A stretch of DNA of 7,426 bases from an uncultured Lachnospiraceae bacterium (GCA_902782655.1 CACZNY010000232.1:1-7426), one strand, 5' to 3'. Counted from the first letter of the stretch, positions 1 to 6,989 are shown. Notes: a model not told the origin generated them from the letters alone. Numbers and translations are program-made.

Positions 1-1698
1 AGGCTTGAGATAGATTACCTGAAGGAACAGGAGAAGAGATCAAAACGCATGTTTGAGCAGACGATCACTGCGCTTGTAAATGCAATAGATGCGAAGGATA
101 AATATACCCACGGACATTCCTCAAGAGTCGCCGAGTATTCAAGAAGGATAGCCGAGGAATACGGGATGAGTGAGGAAGGGTGCGATGAGGTTTATTTTTC
201 GGCTCTTCTGCATGATGTCGGAAAGATAGGGATAGCTGACGCCATCATCAATAAAGACGGAAGGCTCACTGACGAGGAGTATGAGGCCATAAAAAAGCAT
301 CCTGAAATAGGGGAAAACATCCTGACGAGCATAAGCGAATATCCGAGTCTCGGAATAGGAGCACATCATCACCACGAAAGGTATGACGGCAAGGGATATC
401 CCGACAGGCTTAAGGGAGACGATATACCTACGATCGCACGTATAGTAGCGGTGGCTGATGCCTATGATGCAATGACCTCAAAGCGAAGCTACAGGGATTC
501 CATCCCCCAGTCCAAGGTAAGGGAGGAGATAATCAAAGGCTCCGGCAGCCAGTTTGATCCTGTTTTTGCGAGGATAATGCAGCATCTCATAGACCTTGAT
601 GAGCAATATGAGCTGAGAGAGAGGAGCGAAAGCAGGGAGCTTGGAGGAAAGGATGACCTTTTCTGCGCAGAGCACAGGAGCAGCATATCGGAGGGGATCC
701 ATGTTCCGCCTAACAGGATAAAGATAAGCCTTAAGGCTGCACCCGTTAAGGAAGCCATGGAACAAAGCAGACCGTCACTTCTTTTGTTTGATTCAAATGA
801 CGGACGGGCATACAGTGACGAGCGGAAGATGAAGGATCTGCATTACTTTGAATACGGTGAGATATGGTTTGACGGGAAGACCGCAGTTGCCGGCGCGAGA
901 GATATGCAGACTACAGTGAGAAAGACAGAGGAGAAGGGAAAGAAGAGGAGTCTGCTGAAAAAGTCGGAATACATTGATTACACAGTTGAAGCCGTAAGAT
1001 ACAAGGATCATGCCATGGTCACCATAGAAGGGAACGGCCAGGCTGTGGAGGTGATAATAGCAATGCCTGACAGCACAAGATTCCTTTATCTGGGACTTAC
1101 GGGACAGTATTGCAGGATCGCCGACGTCAGGATAGAGAAATCTGAGGAAGAGATCGGCGAAGGTTATATCAGGAGGATAGCTGAGGAGATCAGCTATATC
1201 AAGGGGCCTGCAGGTGATGTACCGAACGTCCAGATCGATACATATCGCAGCGATGCCACAGAGGGCATACCCGTGGTCAACGGAATGAAGATATCCTTCC
1301 ACTCCATGAGCCTTCCTACGGCAAGCCTTATCTGGCACTGTCCCTTCATCACCATCTTTCATTCGGCTGATAAAAAGATAAACGGGGAAGGCTACAGGGA
1401 ATTTGCCCTGATACGTATAGACGGTGAATACTGGGAGACGGACAACGACGTAAGAAATGATATAATTGTCAGGAAAAAGGACGGCTTTATCGGCTGGGAA
1501 GAGTGGAAGGAGCAGACAAAGAAGGGCATCGACTGTGAGGTGACCTTTACCAGAAAGGGGAATACCATTACGACTGTCACGGAGAATATGGGAATCTATA
1601 TTAAGAATGTGACGGTTCTCAGTGATGATGATACAAAGGATATCTATGCAGCACTGACCGGAGACCAGGTAGCGCTGACTGATATAAGGATAAAATAA
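1..1698 (+). CDS. HD-GYP domain cyclic-di-GMP phosphodiesterase with duplicated beta-rich C-terminal module (5' partial)
   Basis: Predicted to hydrolyse cyclic-di-GMP in the cytosol. The frame is open to the first base, and 16 codons of charged helix precede the Met at 49, so this Met is probably internal and an N-terminal part, perhaps a sensor, lies outside the window. Numbering from that Met, the HD-GYP core spans about 1-190: GHSSRV (H23), HDVGK (H55, D56, K59), KHPEIG (H84), HHERYDGKGYP (108-118) and VADAYDAMTSKRSYR (D137). All signature residues are present, so activity is likely. Residues 200-549 are not a standard output domain. They are beta-rich and contain two similar stretches, about 306-363 and 491-549, both ending in LTG...(A/T)D(V/I)RI. 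From memory they resemble ConA-like beta-sandwich modules in Lachnospiraceae proteins. No membrane helix follows the HD-GYP domain, so this tail should be cytosolic. It is followed by a gene of opposite expected activity. Confidence 0.93.
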   Translation, partial: RLEIDYLKEQEKRSKRMFEQTITALVNAIDAKDKYTHGHSSRVAEYSRRIAEEYGMSEEGCDEVYFSALLHDVGKIGIADAIINKDGRLTDEEYEAIKKHPEIGENILTSISEYPSLGIGAHHHHERYDGKGYPDRLKGDDIPTIARIVAVADAYDAMTSKRSYRDSIPQSKVREEIIKGSGSQFDPVFARIMQHLIDLDEQYELRERSESRELGGKDDLFCAEHRSSISEGIHVPPNRIKISLKAAPVKEAMEQSRPSLLLFDSNDGRAYSDERKMKDLHYFEYGEIWFDGKTAVAGARDMQTTVRKTEEKGKKRSLLKKSEYIDYTVEAVRYKDHAMVTIEGNGQAVEVIIAMPDSTRFLYLGLTGQYCRIADVRIEKSEEEIGEGYIRRIAEEISYIKGPAGDVPNVQIDTYRSDATEGIPVVNGMKISFHSMSLPTASLIWHCPFITIFHSADKKINGEGYREFALIRIDGEYWETDNDVRNDIIVRKKDGFIGWEEWKEQTKKGIDCEVTFTRKGNTITTVTENMGIYIKNVTVLSDDDTKDIYAALTGDQVALTDIRIK

Positions 1699-1724
1699 GA
1701 TACAGCTGGTGGGGATTTCCCATG

Positions 1725-1753
1725 TTGATTCTCTAATTTAAAATAGTTATACT
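1725..1753 (+). promoter_or_regulatory. Sigma-A-type promoter upstream of the FIST-GGDEF gene
   Basis: TTGATT at 1725-1730 and TATACT at 1748-1753 are separated by exactly 17 bases. They match the -35 consensus at 4 of 6 positions and the -10 consensus at 5 of 6. The region lies 27 bases after the HD-GYP stop and is AT-rich between the boxes. Transcription would start near 1760, giving a leader of about 160 bases before the ATG at 1919. This is inferred from sequence alone. Confidence 0.6.
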
Positions 1754-1759
1754 TATTAG

Positions 1760-1912
1760 TTGTAAAAGCAGTTGCGGCATATCCTGCAGCTGCATTCCGG
1801 CAGAACCGGGACAGTAACCGATTACGTGACGCACTATGGCGTAAAGGTGAATGGATCATATCCTTTCACTTTATGAACAGAAGAAACCGTTGTCTGATAA
1901 AGTTGGAGGATA
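1760..1912 (+). promoter_or_regulatory. Structured 5' leader with consecutive hairpins before the FIST-GGDEF gene
   Basis: Between the predicted transcription start and the ribosome binding site the RNA can form several hairpins. GCAGTTGC (1768-1775) pairs with GCAGCTGC (1786-1793), 8 bp with one G-U. TTCCGG (1795-1800) pairs with CCGGGA (1806-1811). ACGC (1829-1832) pairs with GCGT (1839-1842). A longer stem at 1844-1872 has GGAT/ATCC closing a CAT loop, one T-T mismatch, then about eight more pairs, and runs into CTTTATG. I could not match it to the cyclic-di-GMP-I, cyclic-di-GMP-II, TPP or glycine riboswitch patterns I know. The last hairpin could be an attenuator, but its U-run is poor. 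Confidence 0.35.
1905..1910 (+). promoter_or_regulatory. Ribosome binding site deciding the start of the FIST-GGDEF gene
   Basis: GGAGGA is a near-perfect anti-16S match. Its 8-base spacing favours ATG at 1919 over the upstream in-frame TTG at 1913. Confidence 0.75.
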
Positions 1913-1918
1913 TTGATC

Positions 1919-3718
1919 ATGAAACAGCTGCAGTTTGCATTCAGCGACAGGGAAGCATTGGATGAAGGGCTGAAAAAGCTCAGACAGTATTATGATGAGC
2001 AGTCATTTTACGGGATGCTTATCCATGTGTATTCATCATCCATTGACAGGAAAAAGATAGATACCATACAGAGCAGGATAGACGAGCTTCTGCCTGAAGC
2101 GGAATATGTGGGATGCTCGTCAAACGGTAATATCCTGAATGGAGATTTTTGCGCTGAAGAATTTGCCCTGAGCTGCACTTTTCTGGAAAAGGCGTCCACG
2201 AAGATAAAGGTTCTTCATTTCGGACTGACAGAGGATACACAGAGGGATGTATCCGAGGCTGTGGTCAGGGCAGTAGACGAGAATGAGTGGGTAAAGGGAG
2301 TGGAGTTCCTTATCAATATACGCGGAATGTCTCTGTCGGGGCTCTGTGAGGGACTCAGCGCGGTACGTGAGGATGTGCAGATATTTGGCGGCGGAGCCTT
2401 CAGTGAGGATATCAATGTCGATGATACCTGTGTGTTTTCAAAGGATGGGGGATATCAGGAGAAGGGCATAGTCTTCGTACTGATGGGAGGAGAGGACCTT
2501 CATATAACGTCATCCTATGTGAGCGGATGGAGGCCTTTAGGCACCTTTCTTGATGTGACGGATTCAGATGGCAGTATCCTGAAGGAGCTCAACGGAAAGC
2601 CGGCCTACGAAACCTATTACAAATATCTCCGTATTCAGAATGACGAGAATTTCTTTTTCCATACCCTTGAGTTTCCGTTCCTTTACAGGGACAAGGGGAT
2701 AGATATCATGAGAGCGCCTACAGCCTGTACGCCGGAGGGATATCTTGTCATGACATCGGATATGGATCAGCATTCCAGAGCCAGACTGGCCTATGGAGAT
2801 ACCTGGACCATCCTTGATTCCACCAGGGAGCTGGCAGAAAAGCTGGTGGAGTTTGCTCCGGAGTGTATATTCATTTTTTCCTGTGCCGGAAGGCGGACCT
2901 TCTGGGGGGATGACAGGGTTGGAAGCGAGACGGAGGCATACCAGAAGGCTGCTCCTACATCGGGGTTTTATACCTCAAGTGAATTTTTAAGAAACAGGGA
3001 GTTCGTCATGCAGCATAACGTGACCCAGGTGGTTGCGGCTATGAAAGAGGGTGAGGGCGAGGTCAAAAGGGACATCGTCATTCGCACGGGAGATGATACC
3101 TTTGAGGGCAAGGTTCCCATGATAAGCCGGATGGCAGCCTTCATCAAGGTGACTATGGAGGAGCTTGAGGAGGCAAACAGGAAATACAGCCTTATGGCCA
3201 TTACCGACGGGCTTACCGGACTGCTGAACCGCAGTGAGATCCAGAGGAGGATCACGGAAACGATCGAAAATGATGATATAAAGGATATATATCTCATCAT
3301 GATGGATCTTGATAATTTTAAGCGCGTGAACGACGTGCACGGACATAAGGAAGGCGACAATGTGCTGATCAGACTGTCCGGCATGATGAGAGAGACAATG
3401 GTGGATCTTGAAGACAACTGCTGCTGCGGCAGATGGGGCGGAGAGGAATTCATGATAATGGTTCACTCCCAGGACGAGGAGGTCGTCCTTAAGCATGCAG
3501 AGTGGATACGCAGCACAATGGAAAAGGTACGCTTTGAGAAGGCCGGACAGGTCACACTGAGCATAGGCATGATAAAGGTACGCTGGGACGAGTCACCCGA
3601 TCAGGCCTGCTCCAGAGTAGATGAGGCTCTATACGAGGCGAAAAACAGCGGCAAGAACAGGATAGTATACGGTAGTACACTAAGGTCGAAAAAAACTACT
3701 GTGTACGAAGAGCCATAA
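1919..3718 (+). CDS. FIST sensor domain diguanylate cyclase (FIST_N, FIST_C, GGDEF)
   Basis: Predicted soluble cytosolic enzyme that makes cyclic-di-GMP from two GTP in response to a ligand of its FIST domain. In the 599-residue protein, FIST_N covers about 30-210 (YVGCSSNG at 63-70, FGGGAF at 156-161, GWRPLG at 203-208). FIST_C covers about 225-370 (KPAYETYY, SCAGRR at 321-326, GFYTSSEF at 349-356). A short helix at about 405-425 leads to GGDEF at about 424-585: DGLTGLLNR, MMDLDNFKRVND with metal ligand D463, GGEEF at 507-511, and TLSIG. The catalytic site looks intact, but the position of the inhibitory RxxD site upstream of GGEEF reads EDNC, so product inhibition by that site is probably absent. 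ATG at 1919 is chosen because GGAGGA (1905-1910) lies 8 bases before it; the in-frame TTG at 1913 is only 2 bases from that site. No signal peptide or membrane helix is visible. Confidence 0.93.
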   Translation: MKQLQFAFSDREALDEGLKKLRQYYDEQSFYGMLIHVYSSSIDRKKIDTIQSRIDELLPEAEYVGCSSNGNILNGDFCAEEFALSCTFLEKASTKIKVLHFGLTEDTQRDVSEAVVRAVDENEWVKGVEFLINIRGMSLSGLCEGLSAVREDVQIFGGGAFSEDINVDDTCVFSKDGGYQEKGIVFVLMGGEDLHITSSYVSGWRPLGTFLDVTDSDGSILKELNGKPAYETYYKYLRIQNDENFFFHTLEFPFLYRDKGIDIMRAPTACTPEGYLVMTSDMDQHSRARLAYGDTWTILDSTRELAEKLVEFAPECIFIFSCAGRRTFWGDDRVGSETEAYQKAAPTSGFYTSSEFLRNREFVMQHNVTQVVAAMKEGEGEVKRDIVIRTGDDTFEGKVPMISRMAAFIKVTMEELEEANRKYSLMAITDGLTGLLNRSEIQRRITETIENDDIKDIYLIMMDLDNFKRVNDVHGHKEGDNVLIRLSGMMRETMVDLEDNCCCGRWGGEEFMIMVHSQDEEVVLKHAEWIRSTMEKVRFEKAGQVTLSIGMIKVRWDESPDQACSRVDEALYEAKNSGKNRIVYGSTLRSKKTTVYEEP

Positions 3719-3719
3719 C

Positions 3720-3812
3720 GAAATCAAAGATTTCCATGGTTCCTGTGTTGCTAAGATTTCATGGTAATGAAATAAGGGGCAGCTTTCATATTAAACGGCA
3801 GGCTGTTTCCTG
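3720..3812 (+). repeat. Cluster of short inverted repeats between the FIST-GGDEF and AGCS genes
   Basis: Three inverted repeats lie in this 126-base gap. GAAATC-AAA-GATTTC is at 3720-3734, directly after the stop. ATTTCAT-GGTA-ATGAAAT is at 3756-3773, a perfect 7-bp arm palindrome. CAGG-CTGTTT-CCTG is at 3799-3812. GATTTCCATGG (3729-3739) and GATTTCATGG (3755-3764) also form a near direct repeat, so the first arm GAAATC could pair with either copy. None is followed by a proper U-run. The 7-bp palindrome could be an operator or an RNA hairpin. The nearest promoter-like boxes (TTGCTA at 3748, AATAAG at 3771, 17-base spacer) overlap it but are weak. Confidence 0.35.
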
Positions 3813-3844
3813 TAATAATAAAACGGAAAAGAAAGGGGAGAAAA

Positions 3845-5242
3845 ATGAGCTTTTCTGAAATCATTGATAAACTTGACAGCCTTTTATGGGGGTGGCCGCT
3901 GATCATCCTGCTTTTCGGGACGCATCTTTTTATGACTGTCCGCACGGGCTTTGTCCAGAAGGACATATTCAAAGCCATCAGGCTCTCAGTCACTAAGGAT
4001 CCTGACGCAGAGGGGGATGTTTCACAGTTTGGAGCGCTGACAACAGCACTGTCTTCAACCATAGGCACCGGTAATATTATCGGGGTGGGTACGGCTATCG
4101 CAATTGGAGGCCCCGGGGCTGTCCTTTGGACATGGCTCACCGGAGTATTCGGTATAGCTACTAAATATGCGGAGACACTGATCGCAGTAAAATACAGGGT
4201 TAAGAGCGAAAACGGCTCCATGATAGGAGGAGCCATGTATGCTCTTGAAAGAGGACTTAAGATGAAATGGCTGGGCATTGTTTTTGCATTGCTGGCATCC
4301 ATCTGCGCCTTTGGCATAGGCTGCATGGTGCAGGCCAATGCCGTAGCTTCCAATTTTCAGGAAAACCTGAATGTTTCACCCTATATCGTTGCTGTAGCGC
4401 TCAGTGTGGTCGTCGGCCTTGTCATCATAGGAGGTATCAGATCCATAACCAGGGTTTCGGAGCTTCTGGTACCCTTTATGGCTGCTTTTTATGTCCTCGG
4501 CTGCATAGTCATCCTGATAATGAATGCTGACGTGCTCGGAGAGGCAGTGGTTACTATCCTCAGCTCAGCCTTCAGTCCCAAGGCCGCAGGAGCAGGCTTC
4601 GTCGGAAGCACCATAACGATAGCGTGCAGATATGGTATTGCCAGAGGTCTTTTTTCGAATGAATCCGGAATGGGCTCGGCTCCGCTGGTGGCTTCCGCAG
4701 CGCAGACCCGTAATCCCAAAAGGCAGGCTCTTGTATCTATGACCGGTACTTTCTGGGATACGGTCGTCATCTGTCTTATGACCGGACTGGTGCTGGTATC
4801 CTGTATAATAAAATATCCAAGCGTTGATGGTACTGCCGGGAACGGAGGTGCACTTACCAGCCAGGCATTTTCTATGATACCCGTTATAGGGCTTCCAATC
4901 CTTATCATAGGACTGATCACCTTTGCTTTTTCCACCATCCTCGGCTGGTATTATTATGGGGAGCGCTGCACGGTCTATCTTTTCGGGGAGAAGGTCATAC
5001 TGGTCTATAAAATACTCTGGGTGATCGGGGTATTCGTCGGCTGCGTGATGACACTTAATACGGTCTGGAACATTGCCGATCTTCTGAACGGGCTCATGGC
5101 CATACCCAATATCATAGCTGTCCTTCTGCTATCGCAAGTCATAGCCGAGGAGACTAAGAAATATCAGTGGGATCATATCGATGATAAGGACGAAACAAAG
5201 ATACCTGTCCTTAAGAATGCTCATAAAGGGGTGCTTTTCTGA
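3845..5242 (+). CDS. Sodium:alanine/amino acid symporter, AGCS family
   Basis: Predicted membrane secondary transporter that imports a small neutral amino acid such as alanine or glycine with Na+ (or H+). The 465-residue length is normal for the family and the hydrophobic pattern fits about ten or eleven helices with a short charged C-terminal tail. AGCS signatures are in order: QFGALTTALSSTIGTGNIIGV starting at Q61, with GTGNI at 74-78 in the substrate-site helix; KYAE...AVKYR at 107-118; ARGLFSNESGMGSAP at 266-280; GTFWDT at 301-306; ILGWYYYGERC at 365-375. The start is ATG at 3845 with AGGGGAG (3834-3840) 4 bases upstream. It follows the FIST-GGDEF gene by 126 bases, so it may share that transcript or have its own weak promoter. 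The exact substrate cannot be read from the sequence. Confidence 0.93.
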   Translation: MSFSEIIDKLDSLLWGWPLIILLFGTHLFMTVRTGFVQKDIFKAIRLSVTKDPDAEGDVSQFGALTTALSSTIGTGNIIGVGTAIAIGGPGAVLWTWLTGVFGIATKYAETLIAVKYRVKSENGSMIGGAMYALERGLKMKWLGIVFALLASICAFGIGCMVQANAVASNFQENLNVSPYIVAVALSVVVGLVIIGGIRSITRVSELLVPFMAAFYVLGCIVILIMNADVLGEAVVTILSSAFSPKAAGAGFVGSTITIACRYGIARGLFSNESGMGSAPLVASAAQTRNPKRQALVSMTGTFWDTVVICLMTGLVLVSCIIKYPSVDGTAGNGGALTSQAFSMIPVIGLPILIIGLITFAFSTILGWYYYGERCTVYLFGEKVILVYKILWVIGVFVGCVMTLNTVWNIADLLNGLMAIPNIIAVLLLSQVIAEETKKYQWDHIDDKDETKIPVLKNAHKGVLF

Positions 5243-5252
5243 AACGGAGATT

Positions 5253-5273
5253 TACTGCCGATACGGTGCAGTA
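5253..5273 (+). terminator. Hairpin just after the AGCS stop codon
   Basis: TACTGC (5253-5258) pairs with GCAGTA (5268-5273), with a possible inner CG/CG pair around an ATA loop. It starts 10 bases after the stop codon. The following bases (TTGTGAATCTGTTTTCT) are only loosely T-rich, so it may be a 3'-end stabilising hairpin rather than a true terminator. Confidence 0.3.
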
Positions 5274-5316
5274 TTGTGAATCTGTTTTCTGAACCCCGGA
5301 ATACATAAGGCTATTA

Positions 5317-5340
5317 ACAGCGTGCCGCTTTTTGTTCTTT
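5317..5340 (+). terminator. Possible weak Rho-independent terminator after the AGCS gene
   Basis: AGCG-TGC-CGCT (5319-5329) forms a short GC stem that runs straight into TTTTTGTTCTTT (5329-5340). The U-run is good, but the stem is only four pairs, with two further A-T pairs beyond one mismatch. It would separate the transporter from the downstream pair of genes. It argues against translation of the next gene starting at the in-frame GTG at 5322, which lies inside the stem. Confidence 0.35.
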
Positions 5341-5414
5341 CCTGCAGATCGAGACCGGGAGACATGCTATCCGGTGCCGGGGCGGAGGTCAATCGGAAGG
5401 GGAACGCTTTAAAT

Positions 5415-6197
5415 ATGGATGCTACGATGGAGTTGAATGAGAATACAGCTGACAATATCGGCGTGCCCGAAAAGCCGCAAGGGGATATCGCAAGCGTGGC
5501 GGAGGAGAATAAGGCTTCTGCCCGGTCTGTTGCCAAGGCTGCTGCCGTAAAAGCCGCGAATGGGGTAAGCAAAGAGGGTGGATCCGGCCGCAAGGGTACG
5601 GCAGGTGGAGATGATCACCCTACTATGGCAGATGATATCCTCACCGTGCAGGGATTTAAGTTCTCCACGCTCGCGGATGCAAAGACTGCTGAGGAGGAGT
5701 ACAAAAAGATGGTCTATATCCGGCAGCGGATGAATATGAACAATCCGGAGGAGATCCTTGCGATATATGACAAGATGATAGAAAACGGTCTTTTCGTGAC
5801 TCCGGTGGGAGTAGATTTCCTCATGCGCGTCAGGGAATATCTTACGGAGAACGGAGCGATAGACAGCTCAAGGATAAGGCCGATAGAAACCGGTTCGCTT
5901 TTTACACAGCGGGCGAGGAATGAGGCGAGGGCGGCGGCACGGCCAAGGGTCACCACTGACCTTGTGGAAGAAAACAGGAAATTAAAGAACAGATATCATA
6001 TAGCGCTGGCCACTGCCATAATATCAGTAATACTTGTTGCAGCTATGTTTATAGTGGCAAAAAGTTCAGACAATCCCAATATCATAAATTACAGAAATGC
6101 CATAGAAAACCAGTACGCGGAATGGGAGGAAAACCTTACGCAAAGGGAACAGGCTGTCAGAGAGAAAGAGGAAGCGTTGAAAAATGGACAGGATTAA
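5415..6197 (+). CDS. Uncharacterised single-pass membrane protein with cytosolic N-terminal domain and coiled-coil tail
   Basis: I do not recognise a named family. With the ATG at 5415 the protein has 260 residues. Residues 1-70 are Ala/Lys/Glu/Gly-rich and probably disordered. Residues about 73-150 look like a compact helical domain (ILTVQGFKF, then PEEILAIYDKMIENGLF and TPVGVDFLMRVREYL). Residues 160-190 are Arg-rich. Residues 194-216 form one membrane helix (YHIALATAIISVILVAAMF). Residues 225-257 are charged and heptad-like, a likely short coiled coil. With no signal peptide and basic residues before the helix, the N-terminus should be cytosolic and the tail outside. The start is uncertain: the frame is open from 5322, but AAGGGGAA (5397-5404) sits about 10 bases before 5415; 5364 and 5427 are alternatives. 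Its end overlaps the response regulator gene by 14 bases, so the two are almost certainly co-transcribed. It may be a signalling partner or regulated effector of that regulator. Confidence 0.8.
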   Translation: MDATMELNENTADNIGVPEKPQGDIASVAEENKASARSVAKAAAVKAANGVSKEGGSGRKGTAGGDDHPTMADDILTVQGFKFSTLADAKTAEEEYKKMVYIRQRMNMNNPEEILAIYDKMIENGLFVTPVGVDFLMRVREYLTENGAIDSSRIRPIETGSLFTQRARNEARAAARPRVTTDLVEENRKLKNRYHIALATAIISVILVAAMFIVAKSSDNPNIINYRNAIENQYAEWEENLTQREQAVREKEEALKNGQD

Positions 6198-6858
6198 GAT
6201 ACTTATAGCTGATGATGAGGCAAGGATGAGGAAGCTTGTGGGAGATTTCCTGCGCAAGAAGGATTATGAGGTGGTAGAGGCTGAGAACGGCCAGAAGGCC
6301 GTGGATCTCTTTTTTGAGAACGAGGATATCTCGCTGGTGATCCTTGATGTGATGATGCCGGTGATGGACGGCTATACGGCTCTGAAGGAGCTGCGTCAGT
6401 ATTCAAAGGTGCCCGTGATAATGCTCACCGCCAAGAGCGAGGAGAAGGATGAGCTGCAGGGCTTTGATCTTGGAGCTGACGAATATATCTCAAAGCCCTT
6501 TTCACCCAATATCCTGGTGGCAAGGGTCGATGCCATACTGAGGCGCTCAAATGCCATAGGAGACGGCAAGCGCCTGGAGGCCGGAGGCATAGTGCTCGAT
6601 ACCGGCGCCCGTTCCTGTACCATAGACGGCAAGGGAGTGGAGCTTTCGTTCAAGGAATTCGAGCTTCTGCAGTATTTCATGGAAAACTCAGGACTGGCGC
6701 TCTCCAGGGAGAAGATACTGAATAATGTCTGGAACTATGACTACTTCGGCGATGCCCGGACCATAGACACCCACGTAAAGAAGCTCCGCGCCAAGATGGG
6801 AGAGAAGGGTGATCTGATAAAGACTATATGGGGAATGGGCTATAAGTTCGAGGCATAA
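6184..6858 (+). CDS. OmpR/PhoB-family response regulator transcription factor
   Basis: Cytosolic two-component regulator that should be phosphorylated by a histidine kinase and then bind DNA. The 224 residues match the usual length. The receiver domain is about 4-118, with acidic pocket D10/D11, phospho-acceptor D55 in LVILDVMMPVMDG, T82 in IMLTAKS, and K104 in YISKPF; all key residues are present. The winged-helix DNA-binding domain is about 130-223, with LSFKEFELLQYF, SREKILNNVWNYDY, ARTIDTHVKKLRAKM as recognition helix, and TIWGMGYKF for the wing. ATG at 6184 has AGAGGAAG (6167-6174) 9 bases upstream, inside the preceding gene, which it overlaps by 14 bases. No histidine kinase is encoded on either side within the window: the next gene downstream is a lipoprotein with its own promoter. 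Its partner kinase is therefore unknown from here. Confidence 0.95.
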   Translation: MDRIKILIADDEARMRKLVGDFLRKKDYEVVEAENGQKAVDLFFENEDISLVILDVMMPVMDGYTALKELRQYSKVPVIMLTAKSEEKDELQGFDLGADEYISKPFSPNILVARVDAILRRSNAIGDGKRLEAGGIVLDTGARSCTIDGKGVELSFKEFELLQYFMENSGLALSREKILNNVWNYDYFGDARTIDTHVKKLRAKMGEKGDLIKTIWGMGYKFEA

Positions 6859-6860
6859 GG

Positions 6861-6926
6861 CATTCCATGGGCTTATTGATGCATATTTCCCCAAATGATT
6901 TATAGGGGAATTCGGGGAATGGTTTT
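6861..6926 (+). terminator. Probable two-part terminator after the response regulator
   Basis: An outer pairing CATTCC (6861-6866) with GGAATG (6916-6921) encloses an inner stem TTCCCC (6887-6892) with GGGGAA (6905-6910), followed by GTTTTA. GGGGAAT also occurs twice (6905-6911 and 6914-6920), so an alternative pairing is possible. It lies directly between the regulator stop and a strong promoter, where a terminator is expected. The long loops and short U-run keep confidence modest. Confidence 0.4.
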
Positions 6927-6928
6927 AC

Positions 6929-6957
6929 TTGACCACTGCCGGTTTAAATAGTACAAT
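6929..6957 (+). promoter_or_regulatory. Strong sigma-A-type promoter of the lipoprotein gene
   Basis: TTGACC (6929-6934) and TACAAT (6952-6957) each match the consensus at five of six positions and are separated by exactly 17 bases. The start site would be near 6964, giving a leader of about 64 bases. This makes the lipoprotein a separate transcription unit from the response regulator. Confidence 0.75.
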
Positions 6958-6989
6958 CCGTAGCGTTGTAAATGTATTAACCTATCGGG

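Noticed and set aside
793..1362. Open frame of 189 codons on the minus strand
   Set aside because: It lies wholly inside the HD-GYP gene, has no recognisable domain, and its sequence is the antisense of a well-supported coding frame.
1709..1723. TGGG-GATTT-CCCA hairpin as terminator of the HD-GYP gene
   Set aside because: The stem is only four to five pairs and no U-run follows.
1797..1842. Possible cyclic-di-GMP-I riboswitch, suggested by an AACCGGGACAGTAACCGAT-like stretch and GACGC
   Set aside because: The order and spacing of the conserved GEMM elements are not met: no CACGCACAGGGCAAACC-like strand and no tetraloop/receptor pair could be found.
2968..3496. Two overlapping minus-strand open frames of 161 and 169 codons
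   Set aside because: They are antisense to the GGDEF domain and its FIST junction, which are clearly coding on the + strand; the two frames also overlap each other.
3751..4353. Minus-strand open frame of 200 codons
   Set aside because: It is antisense to the start of the AGCS transporter and the gap before it; the Pro/Ser/Ala-rich content is the usual reverse reading of hydrophobic codons.
5322..5414. Upstream extension of the membrane protein to GTG at 5322
   Set aside because: The GTG lies inside a terminator-like stem, has no ribosome binding site, and the extra 31 residues look like non-coding sequence; ATG at 5415 has a plausible site.
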